A DNA stretch of 64,000 nucleotides, taken from positions 49,834 to 113,833 of the forward strand of contig NZ_QMBP01000021.1 of the NCBI RefSeq assembly GCF_003289945.1. The letters are read 5' to 3'. Positions 42,951 to 51,556 of the stretch are shown piece after piece (positions within the stretch are counted from its first letter, which is position 1; each line of letters begins with the position of its first letter). Under the pieces are notes generated by a model. That model ran no database searches and was not told where the DNA came from. It saw only the letters and a list, made by a program, of their open reading frames with translations. The position numbers and the translations under genes are program-made. The stretch comes from Mesorhizobium hawassense (GTDB lineage Bacteria; Pseudomonadota; Alphaproteobacteria; Rhizobiales; Rhizobiaceae).

Positions 42951-44774
42951 ATGTGCGGGATTGTTGGTATCGTTGGGCAACAGCCCGTGTCGGAGCGGTT
43001 GGTCGGCGCGTTGAAGCGTCTGGAATATCGAGGCTATGATTCCGCCGGCGTTGCGACGATCACCGGGGGCACGTTGCAGCGCAGGCGCGCCGAGGGCAAG
43101 CTCGTCAATCTCGAGACGAGACTGAAGGCAGAGCCGCTAAACGGCTCCATCGGCATCGGCCACACGCGCTGGGCAACCCACGGAGCGCCGACGGAAGGCA
43201 ATGCGCATCCGCACTTTACCGACGGTGTGGCCGTCGTCCATAACGGCATCATCGAGAATTTTGCCGAGCTGAAGGAGGAATTGACGGCGGCGGGAGCCGA
43301 GTTCCAGACCGACACCGACACGGAGGTAGTCGCGCATCTCGTGGCAAGACACCGCCAGGAGGGCATGGGGCGGGGCGAAGCGATGCATGCCATGCTGAAA
43401 CGCATCAAGGGCGCCTACGCGCTCGCCATCCTTTTTGAGGATGATCCGTCGAGCATCATCGCAGCGCGCAATGGACCACCGCTGGCAATCGGCCACGGCG
43501 ACGGCGAGATGTTTCTGGCATCCGACGCGATCGCGCTTGCCCCCTTCACGAATGAAGTCACCTATCTCATCGACGGTGACTGGGCCGTAATCGGCAAGGG
43601 GCGTGCCGATATCTTCGATTTCGACGGCTACCCCGTAGAGCGTCCCCGTCAGACCTCCATGGCCGCGGCTTATCTGGCCAACAAGGGCAAACATCGCCAC
43701 TTCATGGGGAAGGAAATCTACGAGCAGCCCGAGGCCATCGGCCGTGTGCTCGCCCATTATGTCAGCTTGATAGAGAATCGCGCCGATCCAGTTCCGACCT
43801 TCGATTTTGCCAGCATTCCGAGCCTGGCGATCTCTGCCTGCGGCACCGCCTACCTCGCCGGACTGATCGGAAAATACTGGTTCGAGCGCTATGCTCGCCT
43901 GCCAGTCGAAATCGACGTTGCGTCGGAATTTCGCTACCGCGAGATCCCATTGTCGCCCCAGTCTGCTGCTCTTTTCATTTCGCAATCTGGCGAAACGGCC
44001 GATACGCTGGCTTCGCTCAGATACTGCAAGAAGGTTGGACTGAAAACTGGCGCGATCGTCAATGCCGCCGAATCGAGTATCGCTCGGGAGGCCGACTCGG
44101 TCTTCCCCATCCTTGCCGGCCCGGAGATCGGCGTCGCCTCCACCAAGGCCTTCACCTGCCAGCTTGCCGTTCTTGCCGCACTTGCCATCAGCGCCGCCCG
44201 GACCCGCGGAACGGTGACCGAAAATGAGGTGCTGGCGCTGGTCCGAAGCCTTGCCGAAATGCCGCGCATTATGGGCCAGGTCCTGAACAGCATCCAACCT
44301 AAGATCGAGCTCCTGGCGCGCGATTTATCCAACTATCACGACGTCCTGTATCTCGGCCGTGGTACCAGTTTCCCGCTGGCGATGGAGGGTGCGCTGAAGC
44401 TCAAGGAGATTTCCTACATCCACGCCGAGGGCTATGCGGCGGGCGAATTGAAGCACGGTCCGATCGCATTGATAGACAAGAACATGCCGGTGATCGTCAT
44501 CGCGCCATTTGATCGCTTTTTCAACAAGACCGTCTCCAATATGGAAGAAGTGGCCGCCCGTGGAGGGCGGATTATCCTCATCACCGATGAAAAAGGAGCA
44601 ACCGGATCGAAGCTCGACACTATGCACACGATCGTGCTGCCAGCTGTCGACGAGATTATCGCGCCGATGATCTTCTCGCTGCCCCTACAGCTTCTTGCCT
44701 ATCACACAGCGGTCTTCATGGGCACAGATGTCGACCAGCCGCGCAACCTCGCAAAATCAGTCACCGTCGAATGA
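42951..44774 (+). CDS. glmS: Glutamine-fructose-6-phosphate aminotransferase (isomerizing)
   Basis: A 607-residue GlmS. The N-terminal glutaminase domain starts with the catalytic Cys2 (MCGIVGIVGQQPV) and has HTRWATHG and the VVHNGIIENFAELK segment. Two SIS sugar-isomerase domains follow (SACGTAYLAG, SQSGETADTLASLRYCK; LGRGTSFPLAMEGALKLKEISYIHAEGYAAGELKHGPIALID), ending NLAKSVTVE as usual. It makes glucosamine-6-phosphate for cell-wall and lipopolysaccharide precursors. The start at 42951 is fixed by the required Cys2. In rhizobia a second copy called nodM serves Nod-factor synthesis; no nod genes are near, so glmS is used here. Confidence 0.97.
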   Translation: MCGIVGIVGQQPVSERLVGALKRLEYRGYDSAGVATITGGTLQRRRAEGKLVNLETRLKAEPLNGSIGIGHTRWATHGAPTEGNAHPHFTDGVAVVHNGIIENFAELKEELTAAGAEFQTDTDTEVVAHLVARHRQEGMGRGEAMHAMLKRIKGAYALAILFEDDPSSIIAARNGPPLAIGHGDGEMFLASDAIALAPFTNEVTYLIDGDWAVIGKGRADIFDFDGYPVERPRQTSMAAAYLANKGKHRHFMGKEIYEQPEAIGRVLAHYVSLIENRADPVPTFDFASIPSLAISACGTAYLAGLIGKYWFERYARLPVEIDVASEFRYREIPLSPQSAALFISQSGETADTLASLRYCKKVGLKTGAIVNAAESSIAREADSVFPILAGPEIGVASTKAFTCQLAVLAALAISAARTRGTVTENEVLALVRSLAEMPRIMGQVLNSIQPKIELLARDLSNYHDVLYLGRGTSFPLAMEGALKLKEISYIHAEGYAAGELKHGPIALIDKNMPVIVIAPFDRFFNKTVSNMEEVAARGGRIILITDEKGATGSKLDTMHTIVLPAVDEIIAPMIFSLPLQLLAYHTAVFMGTDVDQPRNLAKSVTVE

Positions 44775-44829
44775 TTGTGACGCGCTCATAGCTCTGTCTT
44801 CAAGCGAGATGCAGATCAGGTCCAAAAGG

Positions 44830-45140
44830 CACATTTCAGGCTTCACGACGGGCGCCATTGAGCTCCGGTGCGAAATGAAAGAGCCCAGCGCAGGCCGGGT
44901 CGCCGGTCGACGCGTCTAGTCGAACCGAGCCTGCATGACCTGCTGACGTGTAGTGTGGAACGCCGGAGCCTGGCGCCCAAAACACGAACGATGGCGATAA
45001 CCGCGAGGCAGGCATTGGCCCCGGTGACGGCAATGGCCAGCGCAGCGCCCAGCAGAGCCACGCTCCCCACGACAATGCCTTCTTCTACGGCCGCGCGGGT
45101 CGCGTTCAGGGCGTCGACACGATCCTTCTCTTCCTTGACC
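44830..45140 (-). pseudogene. groEL: GroEL remnant
   Basis: On the minus strand from about 45138 the frame reads [30 protein letters not shown]. This is the strongly conserved GroEL segment [31 protein letters not shown] with the GGG loop damaged. Further down, in shifted frames, fragments such as AIVRVL and SAGHAGSV resemble the following IVRRALEAP and NAGHEGSVV. The upstream two thirds and the C-terminus are missing. It is a decayed piece of a chaperonin gene lying between glmS and an IS element. Confidence 0.6.
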
Positions 45141-45309
45141 TAAGCCGGGCCAAATCGCGGTTCGGCCCGGCTGCGCAAGGACTATGAGTCGGGCCTTTGG
45201 TCGGACCAATTGGGGCGCAAGGGCCCGGTGGCGCGCCAGCAGAACTAGTCTCTTGCTGGAATACCCGAACGTGGGCGTCGCGCTTTCCTAAACAGCTTTC
45301 ACTGGCAGG

Positions 45310-46471
45310 CTGTTGAAAAAGGCACTCGCCACCGGACCGCAGCGGTGATTCACTGGTTCCGAAGGGATTCGGAGGTGACGAGTGCGCGGCGGCGACGATC
45401 GAACTGGCGAACTGTTCAGCTATGTTGACCTTGAGGCGCGGTGCGGCGCAATCATCCGTTGCGGGCGGTCCGGTTGATCGTGAGCGAGGTGCTGTCGGCG
45501 CTGGAGCGGGACTTCGCGGCGCTGTATTCGCCGATCGGACGGCCGTCGATCCCGCCGGAGAAGCTGCTGCGGGCGATGCTGTTGCAGGCGTTCTATTCGA
45601 TCCGCTCGGAGCGGCTGTTGATGGAGCGGCTGGAATACGACCTTCTGTTCCGCTGGTTCGTCGGGATTGGCGTTGACGATGCGGCCTGGGATCATTCGGT
45701 GTTCTCCAAGAACCGCGACCGGTTGCTGGAGGGCGACATCGCTGCAAAGTTCCTGGCGGCGGTGCTGGCGCAACCCAAGGTGAAGAAGCTTCTGTCGACG
45801 GATCACTTCTCGGTCGACGGCACGCTGATCGAGGCGTGGGCGTCGATGAAGAGCGTCAAATCGAAGGACGGCTCGGGCGAGCCGCCGGTTGAAGGGGGTG
45901 GGCGAAACGCCGAAGCGGACTTCCATGGCCACAAGCGCTCGAACGACACACATGCCTCGACCACCGATCCCGACGCCAAGCTCTACCGCAAGGGACAGGG
46001 CAAGGAGGCCAAGCTATGCTTTATGGGACATGCCTGATGGAGAACCGCCACGGCCTGCTGGTCGACGCCTGCCTGACACTGGCCGACGGACATGCTGAGC
46101 GGGTGGCCGCACTGCACATGATCGAACCTCGAGCGGAGTGGCCACAGGCGATCACGCTCGGCGCCGACAAGGCCTACGATGCGGAAGACTTCGTCAATGA
46201 GCTGCGCTCGATGGGGGTGACGCCGCATGTAGCGCAGAATACAAGCGGCCGTAGTTCGGCCATCGACGGGCGCACCACCCGGCATAGCGGCTATGCTGTC
46301 AGTCAGCGTATTCGCAAGCGCATTGAAGAGGCGTTCGGCTGGATCAAGACGGTCGCCGGTCAGCGCCAAACCAAGTTCCGCGGCCGGGACCGCGTCGGAT
46401 GGGGCTTCTCCTTCGCTGCCGCCGCCTACAATCTGGTGCGGCTGCCGAAGCTCATCGCTGGGACCAACTGA
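45310..46471 (+). mobile_element. IS5-like element, decayed
   Basis: An element with a DDE transposase of the DUF772/IS5-like kind. The left end is probably near 45310, where CAGGCTGTTGAAAAAG occurs. The right end is not seen; a separate gene begins two bases after the transposase stop. Confidence 0.6.
45382..46471 (+). pseudogene. IS5-like transposase with two frameshifts
   Basis: The true start is probably GTG at 45382 after GGAGGTGACGA, reading VRGGDDRTGELFSYVDLEAR. One base is missing in a G run near 45440, after which another frame carries HPLRAVRLIVSEVLSALERDFAALYSPIGRPSIPPEKLLRAMLLQAFY. A second missing base in a C run near 46033 breaks KLCFMGHA; the last frame has LMENRHGLLVDACL, LGADKAYDAEDFVNEL and RIRKRIEEAFGWIKTVAGQ. 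Restoring both bases gives one full-length transposase. It is non-functional as it stands. Confidence 0.82.
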
Positions 46472-46472
46472 C

Positions 46473-46840
46473 ATGGCAAAGGTTCCAGCCATCGCCAAGG
46501 CCTTTGCCGGTCGCTGGCGTATCGTCGAAATGGATGTCTGGGACAACGATTTCCTCGATCTCGTCGAGGAGGCGCATCTGACATTCAAAGGCGCGACGGA
46601 CGGCGAGATCGGCTTCGGTGCCCTCAAAGGCTTCCTTGACGTCCGCTACGGCGCGCGAGACGGCTCGGCCTGCGCGGAATTCTCATGGGAGGGTCACGAC
46701 GAAAGCGATCCCGCTTGTGGTCGCGGATGGGCGATGATCGGCACCGCGGGTCGCCTCGTCGGCCACTTCTACATCCACAATGCCGACGAGTCAGGCTTCG
46801 TCTGCGAGCGCGCCGACTTCTTCAACAGCCTGCCAGGCGG
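46473..46840 (+). pseudogene. Small conserved protein, 3'-truncated
   Basis: Starting two bases after the transposase stop, the frame reads MAKVPAIAKAFAGRWRIVEMDVWDNDFLDLVEEAHLTFKG, then AEFSWEGHDESDPACGRGWAMIGTAGRLVGHFYIHNADESGFVCERADFF. It is a beta-rich protein of about 120 residues. I recall similar sequences next to recombinases and IS elements in alphaproteobacteria, but know no function. After about 46840 the frame runs on to 47243 antisense to the kinase remnant, so the natural C-terminus is lost. The frame itself is open, and a fused product could still be made. Confidence 0.5.
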
Positions 46841-46865
46841 AAGGAAGCTAGTCCTTGGCGCGCCC

Positions 46866-47480
46866 CTACAGCAGTCCGGCTTGCTCCGCCTCGCGGCGCA
46901 GATTCTGGCGAGGGCGCGGGCCGATCTGCTGGATCACCAAGCCGGCCGCCAGCGAGCCGACGTCGCCGCAGTCCTTGAGGCTGCGTCCGGTCGTGTAGCC
47001 GTAAAGGAAGCCGGCGGCATAAAGATCCCCGGCGCCGGTCGTATCGACCAGCTCCTTGATCCTTGTCGCCTGGATGGTGACGGTCTCGTCGCCGCGCACG
47101 ATGACCGAGCCTTTTTCAGAACGGGTGATAGCGGCTATTCTGCAATCCTTGCGGATAGCGGCGAGCGCCTCCTCGAAGGAAGCGGTCTGGTAAAGCGACT
47201 TTATCTCGTGGCTGTTGGCAAAGACGATGTCGACGGTGCCTGAGCGCATCAGCTCGAGGAACTCGTCGCGGTAGCGGTCGACGCAAAAGGAATCCGACAG
47301 TGTCATCGACACTTCGCGGCCCGCCGCATGGGCCAGCTTTGCAGTCTGGCGGATAGCCTCCTTGGCGCGCGGCGGATCCCAAAGATAGCCCTCGAAATAG
47401 GTCACCTTGGCGCCGGCCGCCTTGTCGGCCTCGACATCCTCCGGGCCAAGCTCGACGCAGGCGCCGAGATAGGTGTTCAT
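46866..47480 (-). pseudogene. PfkB family kinase remnant (adenosine kinase-like)
   Basis: The C-terminal two thirds of a PfkB sugar/nucleoside kinase, from MNTYLGACVELGPEDVEADKAAG to the stop at 46866. The ATP/catalytic motif DTTGAGDLYAAGFLYGYTTG is intact, and AAGLVIQQIGPRPRQNL near the end matches rhizobial adenosine kinases. Upstream of the Ser-Met-Asn the frame (47481-47735) no longer resembles the family, so the N-terminal lid and substrate-binding part is gone. It cannot be an active kinase. Confidence 0.7.
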
Positions 47481-47761
47481 CGAACGCTTGCTGTCTCGGA
47501 TAGCGTGCAATCCCGCAAGAAGTCGTTCCTGAGCTGTGTCGCCGAAACCCAGGCGCTGCAAACGCTGGGTGAGCGGCGGATGAATGGCGGCAGTCTTGCT
47601 GACACCCTGGCGGCGCCACGAGATTGAAGAATTGTCGTGAGCTGAGGGGCGACCTGTTCGCAGGGCACGGCTCCTCCTTGCCGCGTTTGCGAAGGCAATA
47701 TTTCGAGTGTTCAATGGAGTGACGCGCGCGAGCAATCACGCGTGCATCGTTACAGCGCTTC

Positions 47762-48472
47762 TCAGCTGGTATTTCTGGTGGTTGGTTGGCCGGCGGCAAC
47801 CCAGTGTCTGTAGATGTCACATCCCGGCGCCAATTGCCTCAGGCCGCCAGCCAGCATGTGTCCTGCCTCGTCGAGCTCCTCCTGCGGCATCGTTTCCAGG
47901 CTTTCCAAAATGAACCACATCCGGCCGCCGACGCGGTCCAGCCGGGTGCGCGTGCCCTGTCGCCAGTTCCACCGGCGGCACGTCACGCCGAGGTCATCGC
48001 GCCAGATCACTTCTCCCTGGGCGGGATGTTCGACGATCGCCTCTCCGTTCATGACCGTGTCGAACGCTTCGGTCCCATCCGCGACCGACAATCTCGGCTT
48101 GCCAACATAGGCATCGAAGTTCTCGCCCCCGACCGGAATGGCAAAGCGTAGGCTCACGGCATTGTAAAGGTCGACGACTGGATTGATCGACGGGATACGG
48201 CCGTCTTTCTCGACCCGTTTCCTCAAGGCTTGAGCAGAACATGGCGTCCGGCTTGGTTTCGCACCGAACCTGCTGTAGGCCTCGGCCCAACTCGCCATAT
48301 GCGCCTTTGCCCATTGGGGCCCACCGGAGACTACGAAGTCGCAGGCGCTCTGCAGGATCTCGGGGTCAAGCTTGCCTTTTGCTGCGCCGTTGGCATCGAC
48401 CAGAATGCTGATTGCGCGGAATCCAGGGGCAATCGCCGCGACCGCTTTGTCAACCACCGGAAAATCGATCAT
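47762..48472 (-). CDS. B3/4 domain-containing protein
   Basis: A 236-residue protein with the B3/B4 domain found in the beta subunit of phenylalanyl-tRNA synthetase and in free-standing proteins. It has KDGRIPSINPVVDLYNAVSLRFAIPVGGENFDAYVG, then GEVIWRDDLGVTCRRWNWRQGTRT. Free-standing copies are thought to bind or edit amino acids or aminoacyl-tRNA, but the role is not settled. The start at 48472 has AGAGGG just upstream; an alternative Met at 48496 has none. It is divergent from, and probably regulated by, the XRE-cupin protein at 48517. Confidence 0.78.
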   Translation of the reverse strand: MIDFPVVDKAVAAIAPGFRAISILVDANGAAKGKLDPEILQSACDFVVSGGPQWAKAHMASWAEAYSRFGAKPSRTPCSAQALRKRVEKDGRIPSINPVVDLYNAVSLRFAIPVGGENFDAYVGKPRLSVADGTEAFDTVMNGEAIVEHPAQGEVIWRDDLGVTCRRWNWRQGTRTRLDRVGGRMWFILESLETMPQEELDEAGHMLAGGLRQLAPGCDIYRHWVAAGQPTTRNTS

Positions 48473-48516
48473 GTCCCTCTGGCTCTCAGTGACCATTTTA
48501 GTCTACAATATCGACC

Positions 48517-49140
48517 ATGGACCGTAAAGTCAATATATCGACCGAACCGGGCGCCGATGTTGAACGCGTCAGCGCAACGGTGTCTCAAAACCTCCGGAAT
48601 TTCAGGCGGCAAAGTTCCCTGACGCTCGATGAGCTCTCACGCCGATCAGGCGTAAGCAAAGGCATGCTGGTTGAGATCGAGAAGGGAACCGCCAATCCGA
48701 GCATCGCCATTCTCTGCAAAACCGCGGCTGCCCTCGGAGTGTCCGTCGCTGACTTCGTGAATGTGGCGCCGAGCGTGCCGGCGCGGATCGTACAGGCGCA
48801 TGATGCCTCCACCTTGTGGCGAGGTCCGAAGGGAGGAAGCGCCACTCTGCTTGTGGGAACGCACGGGCCTGACATGATCGAACTTTGGAGATGGACAATG
48901 TTTCCTGGCGAAATGTTTGAATCGTCTGGACACTCTCCCGGCACGCTGGAGCTCATTAACGTGGAAGCGGGGGAACTCACACTTAAGCTGGCGGACACGG
49001 ATCTTGTCGTTCAACCGGGCTCCTCCGTGTTGGCGCGAACGGAGGACAGGCACGCCTATCTCAATTGCGGGGTCGAGGAGCTTCGCTTCATCATGGCGGT
49101 TGCGGAACTGCAGCGAACTCGAATGAGATTTGAACTCTAA
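48517..49140 (+). CDS. XRE family regulator with cupin sensor domain
   Basis: A 207-residue regulator. The N-terminal XRE helix-turn-helix reads LRNFRRQSSLTLDELSRRSGVSKGMLVEIEKGTANPSIAILCKTAAALGVS. A C-terminal cupin domain follows (ELWRWTMFPGEMFESSGHSPGTLELINVEAGELTLKLAD). This architecture typically represses small-molecule metabolism genes. It is divergent from the B3/4 gene with a gap of only 20-45 bases, which contains two copies of an AATAT..CGACC motif (around 48508-48516 and 48531-48543). That arrangement suggests joint control. Confidence 0.88.
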   Translation: MDRKVNISTEPGADVERVSATVSQNLRNFRRQSSLTLDELSRRSGVSKGMLVEIEKGTANPSIAILCKTAAALGVSVADFVNVAPSVPARIVQAHDASTLWRGPKGGSATLLVGTHGPDMIELWRWTMFPGEMFESSGHSPGTLELINVEAGELTLKLADTDLVVQPGSSVLARTEDRHAYLNCGVEELRFIMAVAELQRTRMRFEL

Positions 49141-49622
49141 CGTCCGCTGAGATCGCCGGCGGCCCGTGGCTAATGATTTGCGGCCGAGGAGATCGCTTTA
49201 CGAAGTCGTAAGACGATAGCTGCGGCCGTTGCATGCGCTTGCCCTAATCCCAGCTCTGAGAGTGGGTAGCCTAGCAACTAAGCAGCGAGGATTGGCTTGA
49301 GACGCGGCGCATTTCCGGTCGGAGCGGCTCCCTCTTCACCTGTTGGCTTCTAGCCTATCCGAAGGCAACAGGCTCGATCGATGAATTCGTCACGTCCACA
49401 TTTGCCTGCACCCAAGGTGAAGCGGTTTAGCTCGGCGAAGAGCGGTCAGCCAGCCAAGCTTCCCGCCTTCAGCTGCTGCAATATTTCTGCGGGGCGAGAC
49501 GACCGCGACGCCAACCCGCCCGCTTGCCCCGCACCGGATGGGCCGTAGCGGGGGCGCAGCATCGCCAGAGATGGGAAGCCATTCGCTTTGAAAAGGAAAG
49601 TTGAAGCCATAATGGTTTCGTG
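49141..49622. other. Intergenic stretch with no supported gene
   Basis: About 480 bases between the XRE-cupin gene and the AsnC operator. No frame with family similarity was found on either strand. Confidence 0.4.
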
Positions 49623-49643
49623 TTATGCAATTTTTATGCGTAA
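49623..49643. promoter_or_regulatory. Lrp/AsnC-type operator before asnC
   Basis: TTATGCA-N7-TGCGTAA is a clear dyad with an AT-only spacer (ATTTTTA). It ends 19 bases before the AsnC start. Its shape and position fit a self-regulatory Lrp/AsnC binding site overlapping the promoter. Confidence 0.55.
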
Positions 49644-49662
49644 GGATTTTCCGAATTAGAAT

Positions 49663-50169
49663 ATGACGCGGAAACCCCTCGATCAAACTGAAAAGCTCAT
49701 TATCCGACTTCTGCAGGACGACGGGCGGATGGCCACGGCTGAGATTGCGAGGCGGCTAAACTCCAGCGAGCCCACGATTCGTAAGAAGCTGAGCCAACTC
49801 GTGCAGGATGGGCGACTTCGTATTCGAGCCGCTGCCGATCCGGTGGAGCTTGGATACGAAGCGTCCGCCTTCATCGGAATTGATGTCGAACGCAATGCCA
49901 TCATCAAGGTCGCGACCGTGCTGCGGCAGTACTCGTTCGTGGATAGCGTAGCCGTCACGACGGGGCCTTACGACCTCATCGTCAAAGCGTGCTTCAAGAC
50001 CCTTCGTGATCTATACGACTTCATCCTGGTCGAACTCGCCGCGGTTGAGGGGATCAAGGACTCCAACTCTCTGATGATTCTGCAGAGCATCAAGAACGAT
50101 GGTCTGATTGGAGTCGCCGGGCTCGAAGACGGGCGCGTCCACGAATCTCAAACCCAAGGGGAGTCTTGA
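49663..50169 (+). CDS. Lrp/AsnC family transcriptional regulator
   Basis: A 168-residue regulator. The winged helix reads LDQTEKLIIRLLQDDGRMATAEIARRLNSSEPTIRKKLSQLVQDGRLRI. The RAM domain has SAFIGIDVERNAIIKVATVLRQYSFVDSVAVTTGPYDLIVKACF and ends EGIKDSNSLMILQSIKNDG. It lies one base upstream of the first creatinase-like gene, so they form an operon. It probably senses the substrate or product of the pathway. A remnant matching its last 45 residues is found at 63093, after the transporter. Confidence 0.92.
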   Translation: MTRKPLDQTEKLIIRLLQDDGRMATAEIARRLNSSEPTIRKKLSQLVQDGRLRIRAAADPVELGYEASAFIGIDVERNAIIKVATVLRQYSFVDSVAVTTGPYDLIVKACFKTLRDLYDFILVELAAVEGIKDSNSLMILQSIKNDGLIGVAGLEDGRVHESQTQGES

Positions 50170-50170
50170 A

Positions 50171-51331
50171 ATGCCAGCTTTCTCGAAGCAGGAGATGAGC
50201 CGTCGTATCGACGCCTTCCGCCAAAAGCTCGCGGCGGAGCGCGTCGATGTGGCTTTTCTGCACACTGCCGACAATGTTTTTTACATGAGCGGCGTTCCGC
50301 TGCTGTCGGAATGGGGTCGGCCTATGTGGGCAATCCTCCCTTCATCGGGGGCAAGTGCAGTATGCGGTGCCGCTATCGAGAAGGAGAACATGGAGAAGCA
50401 CAGCTCCTTCGATGAGATAATAGCCTATGGTGACGACGAAAATGTTGTAAGTGCGAGCCTCAAGCTTTGCGCTGACTTCATTGCGCGCCGCGGATCGGCC
50501 AAGATCAGGCTAGGCATCGAGGAAGCTCTCTTGCCCGTTGGTTTGTTCCGCGCTTTCCAAGCTCGCTTTCCTGACGCCGAACTAGTGGAAGTCGGCCCCT
50601 GGATTGCAGAACTGAGGCTGGTTAAGTCGAACGAAGAAATCCGGCTGCTCGAATTGGGGGCCGATCTCGCAAAAATCGGCGCTGATGCTTTTCTTGAAGC
50701 GATGCACGATAACGTCACTGAGCTCTCTGTGGCCGCGCACGCAGTCGCCGCCGTGAACAAGGCGCTAGGCGCGCTATCCGATAACGGCCTAACCAGCACC
50801 TACGCCTACGCCCAGTTTGGCGATCACACCATGGTGCCACACCTTCATCCGACAAGCCGTCGACTTAAGCGAGGAGACCTTGTCTCTCTAAACATCTTTC
50901 CCGTAATTTGGGGTTACTGTGCGGAACTTGAACGCACCTTTGTCTACGGCGAGCCGACTGCCGAGATCATACGGCCTCTAAACGCTGTAAATGAGGCATT
51001 CGACGCGGGGAAGGAGGCGTTAAAGCCGGGCTTAGCTATGTCCGAGATCGACGCGCTTACCCGTCGCATACTTGAGAAATATGACTTGGCAAAATTCATT
51101 CGCCACGGCACGGGCCACGCGCACGGCATTATGATCGGCGCGGCTAGTCGCGAAGAAAATGGAGAACTGCGCCTCTACAACAAGACACGGTTACTTCCCA
51201 ATATGGCGAACTCGGTTGAACCCGGTGTCTACATTCCTGGGGTTGGCGGCTTTCGTCATTCCGACGTGCTGATCGTCACGGAGACGGGTTCGCGCTGCAT
51301 CACTGATTTCCCTCGAGACATCGGCTTCTAA
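50171..51331 (+). CDS. Creatinase-like M24 family protein (first copy)
   Basis: A 386-residue pita-bread protein of the M24 superfamily. The N-terminal domain has FLHTADNVFYMSGVPLLSEWGRPMWAIL. The catalytic domain has HLHPTSRRLKRGDLVSLNIFPVIWGYCAELERTF, RHGTGHAHGIMIGA, and NSVEPGVYIPGVGGFRHSDVLIVTE. The metal-binding Asp-Asp pair of aminopeptidases is replaced (LNIF, ELERT), as in creatinase, where a His does the catalysis without metal. It is therefore more likely an amidino- or amidohydrolase on a small compound than a peptidase. Ectoine hydrolase is another relative. GGGGAG precedes the start. It is co-transcribed with the AsnC regulator. Confidence 0.85.
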   Translation: MPAFSKQEMSRRIDAFRQKLAAERVDVAFLHTADNVFYMSGVPLLSEWGRPMWAILPSSGASAVCGAAIEKENMEKHSSFDEIIAYGDDENVVSASLKLCADFIARRGSAKIRLGIEEALLPVGLFRAFQARFPDAELVEVGPWIAELRLVKSNEEIRLLELGADLAKIGADAFLEAMHDNVTELSVAAHAVAAVNKALGALSDNGLTSTYAYAQFGDHTMVPHLHPTSRRLKRGDLVSLNIFPVIWGYCAELERTFVYGEPTAEIIRPLNAVNEAFDAGKEALKPGLAMSEIDALTRRILEKYDLAKFIRHGTGHAHGIMIGAASREENGELRLYNKTRLLPNMANSVEPGVYIPGVGGFRHSDVLIVTETGSRCITDFPRDIGF

Positions 51332-51556
51332 GAGCCGAGACTTGCGCTCGGCGGTGCTTTTTCCTCCGAAGCTTCACGGCGGTGCAGAGTTTGGAGAGCA
51401 GAAGGGATGGAACAGCAAAGCCTCACGCCGTTGCTAGTGCCAGCAGAGGATTTTGATGGGAACATCTGGAGTCGCCGCGATTGGTTTCGACAACTGGGGC
51501 CGCCTGCGCATACGCCAAGGCTTGCGAAGGCACGCCATTCGTTTCGTTCGTGGGCT

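Noticed and set aside
43137..44297. A 386-codon frame antisense to glmS
   Set aside because: glmS is complete and highly conserved on the plus strand; the antisense protein is low-complexity and unlike any family.
42951..44774. Calling glmS nodM
   Set aside because: No nodulation genes or nod box were seen in the window.
45143..45172. Inverted repeat AGCCGGGCC / GGCCCGGCT near the groEL remnant
   Set aside because: It has no T run and no gene ending just before it on either strand, so a terminator call is not supported.
50171..51331. Naming the creatinase-like gene doeA/eutD (ectoine hydrolase) because of the AsnC neighbour and the EctB-like remnant at 16161
   Set aside because: The N-terminal domain does not resemble ectoine hydrolases as I know them, no doeB/eutE deacylase is present, and the remnant lies 34 kb away.
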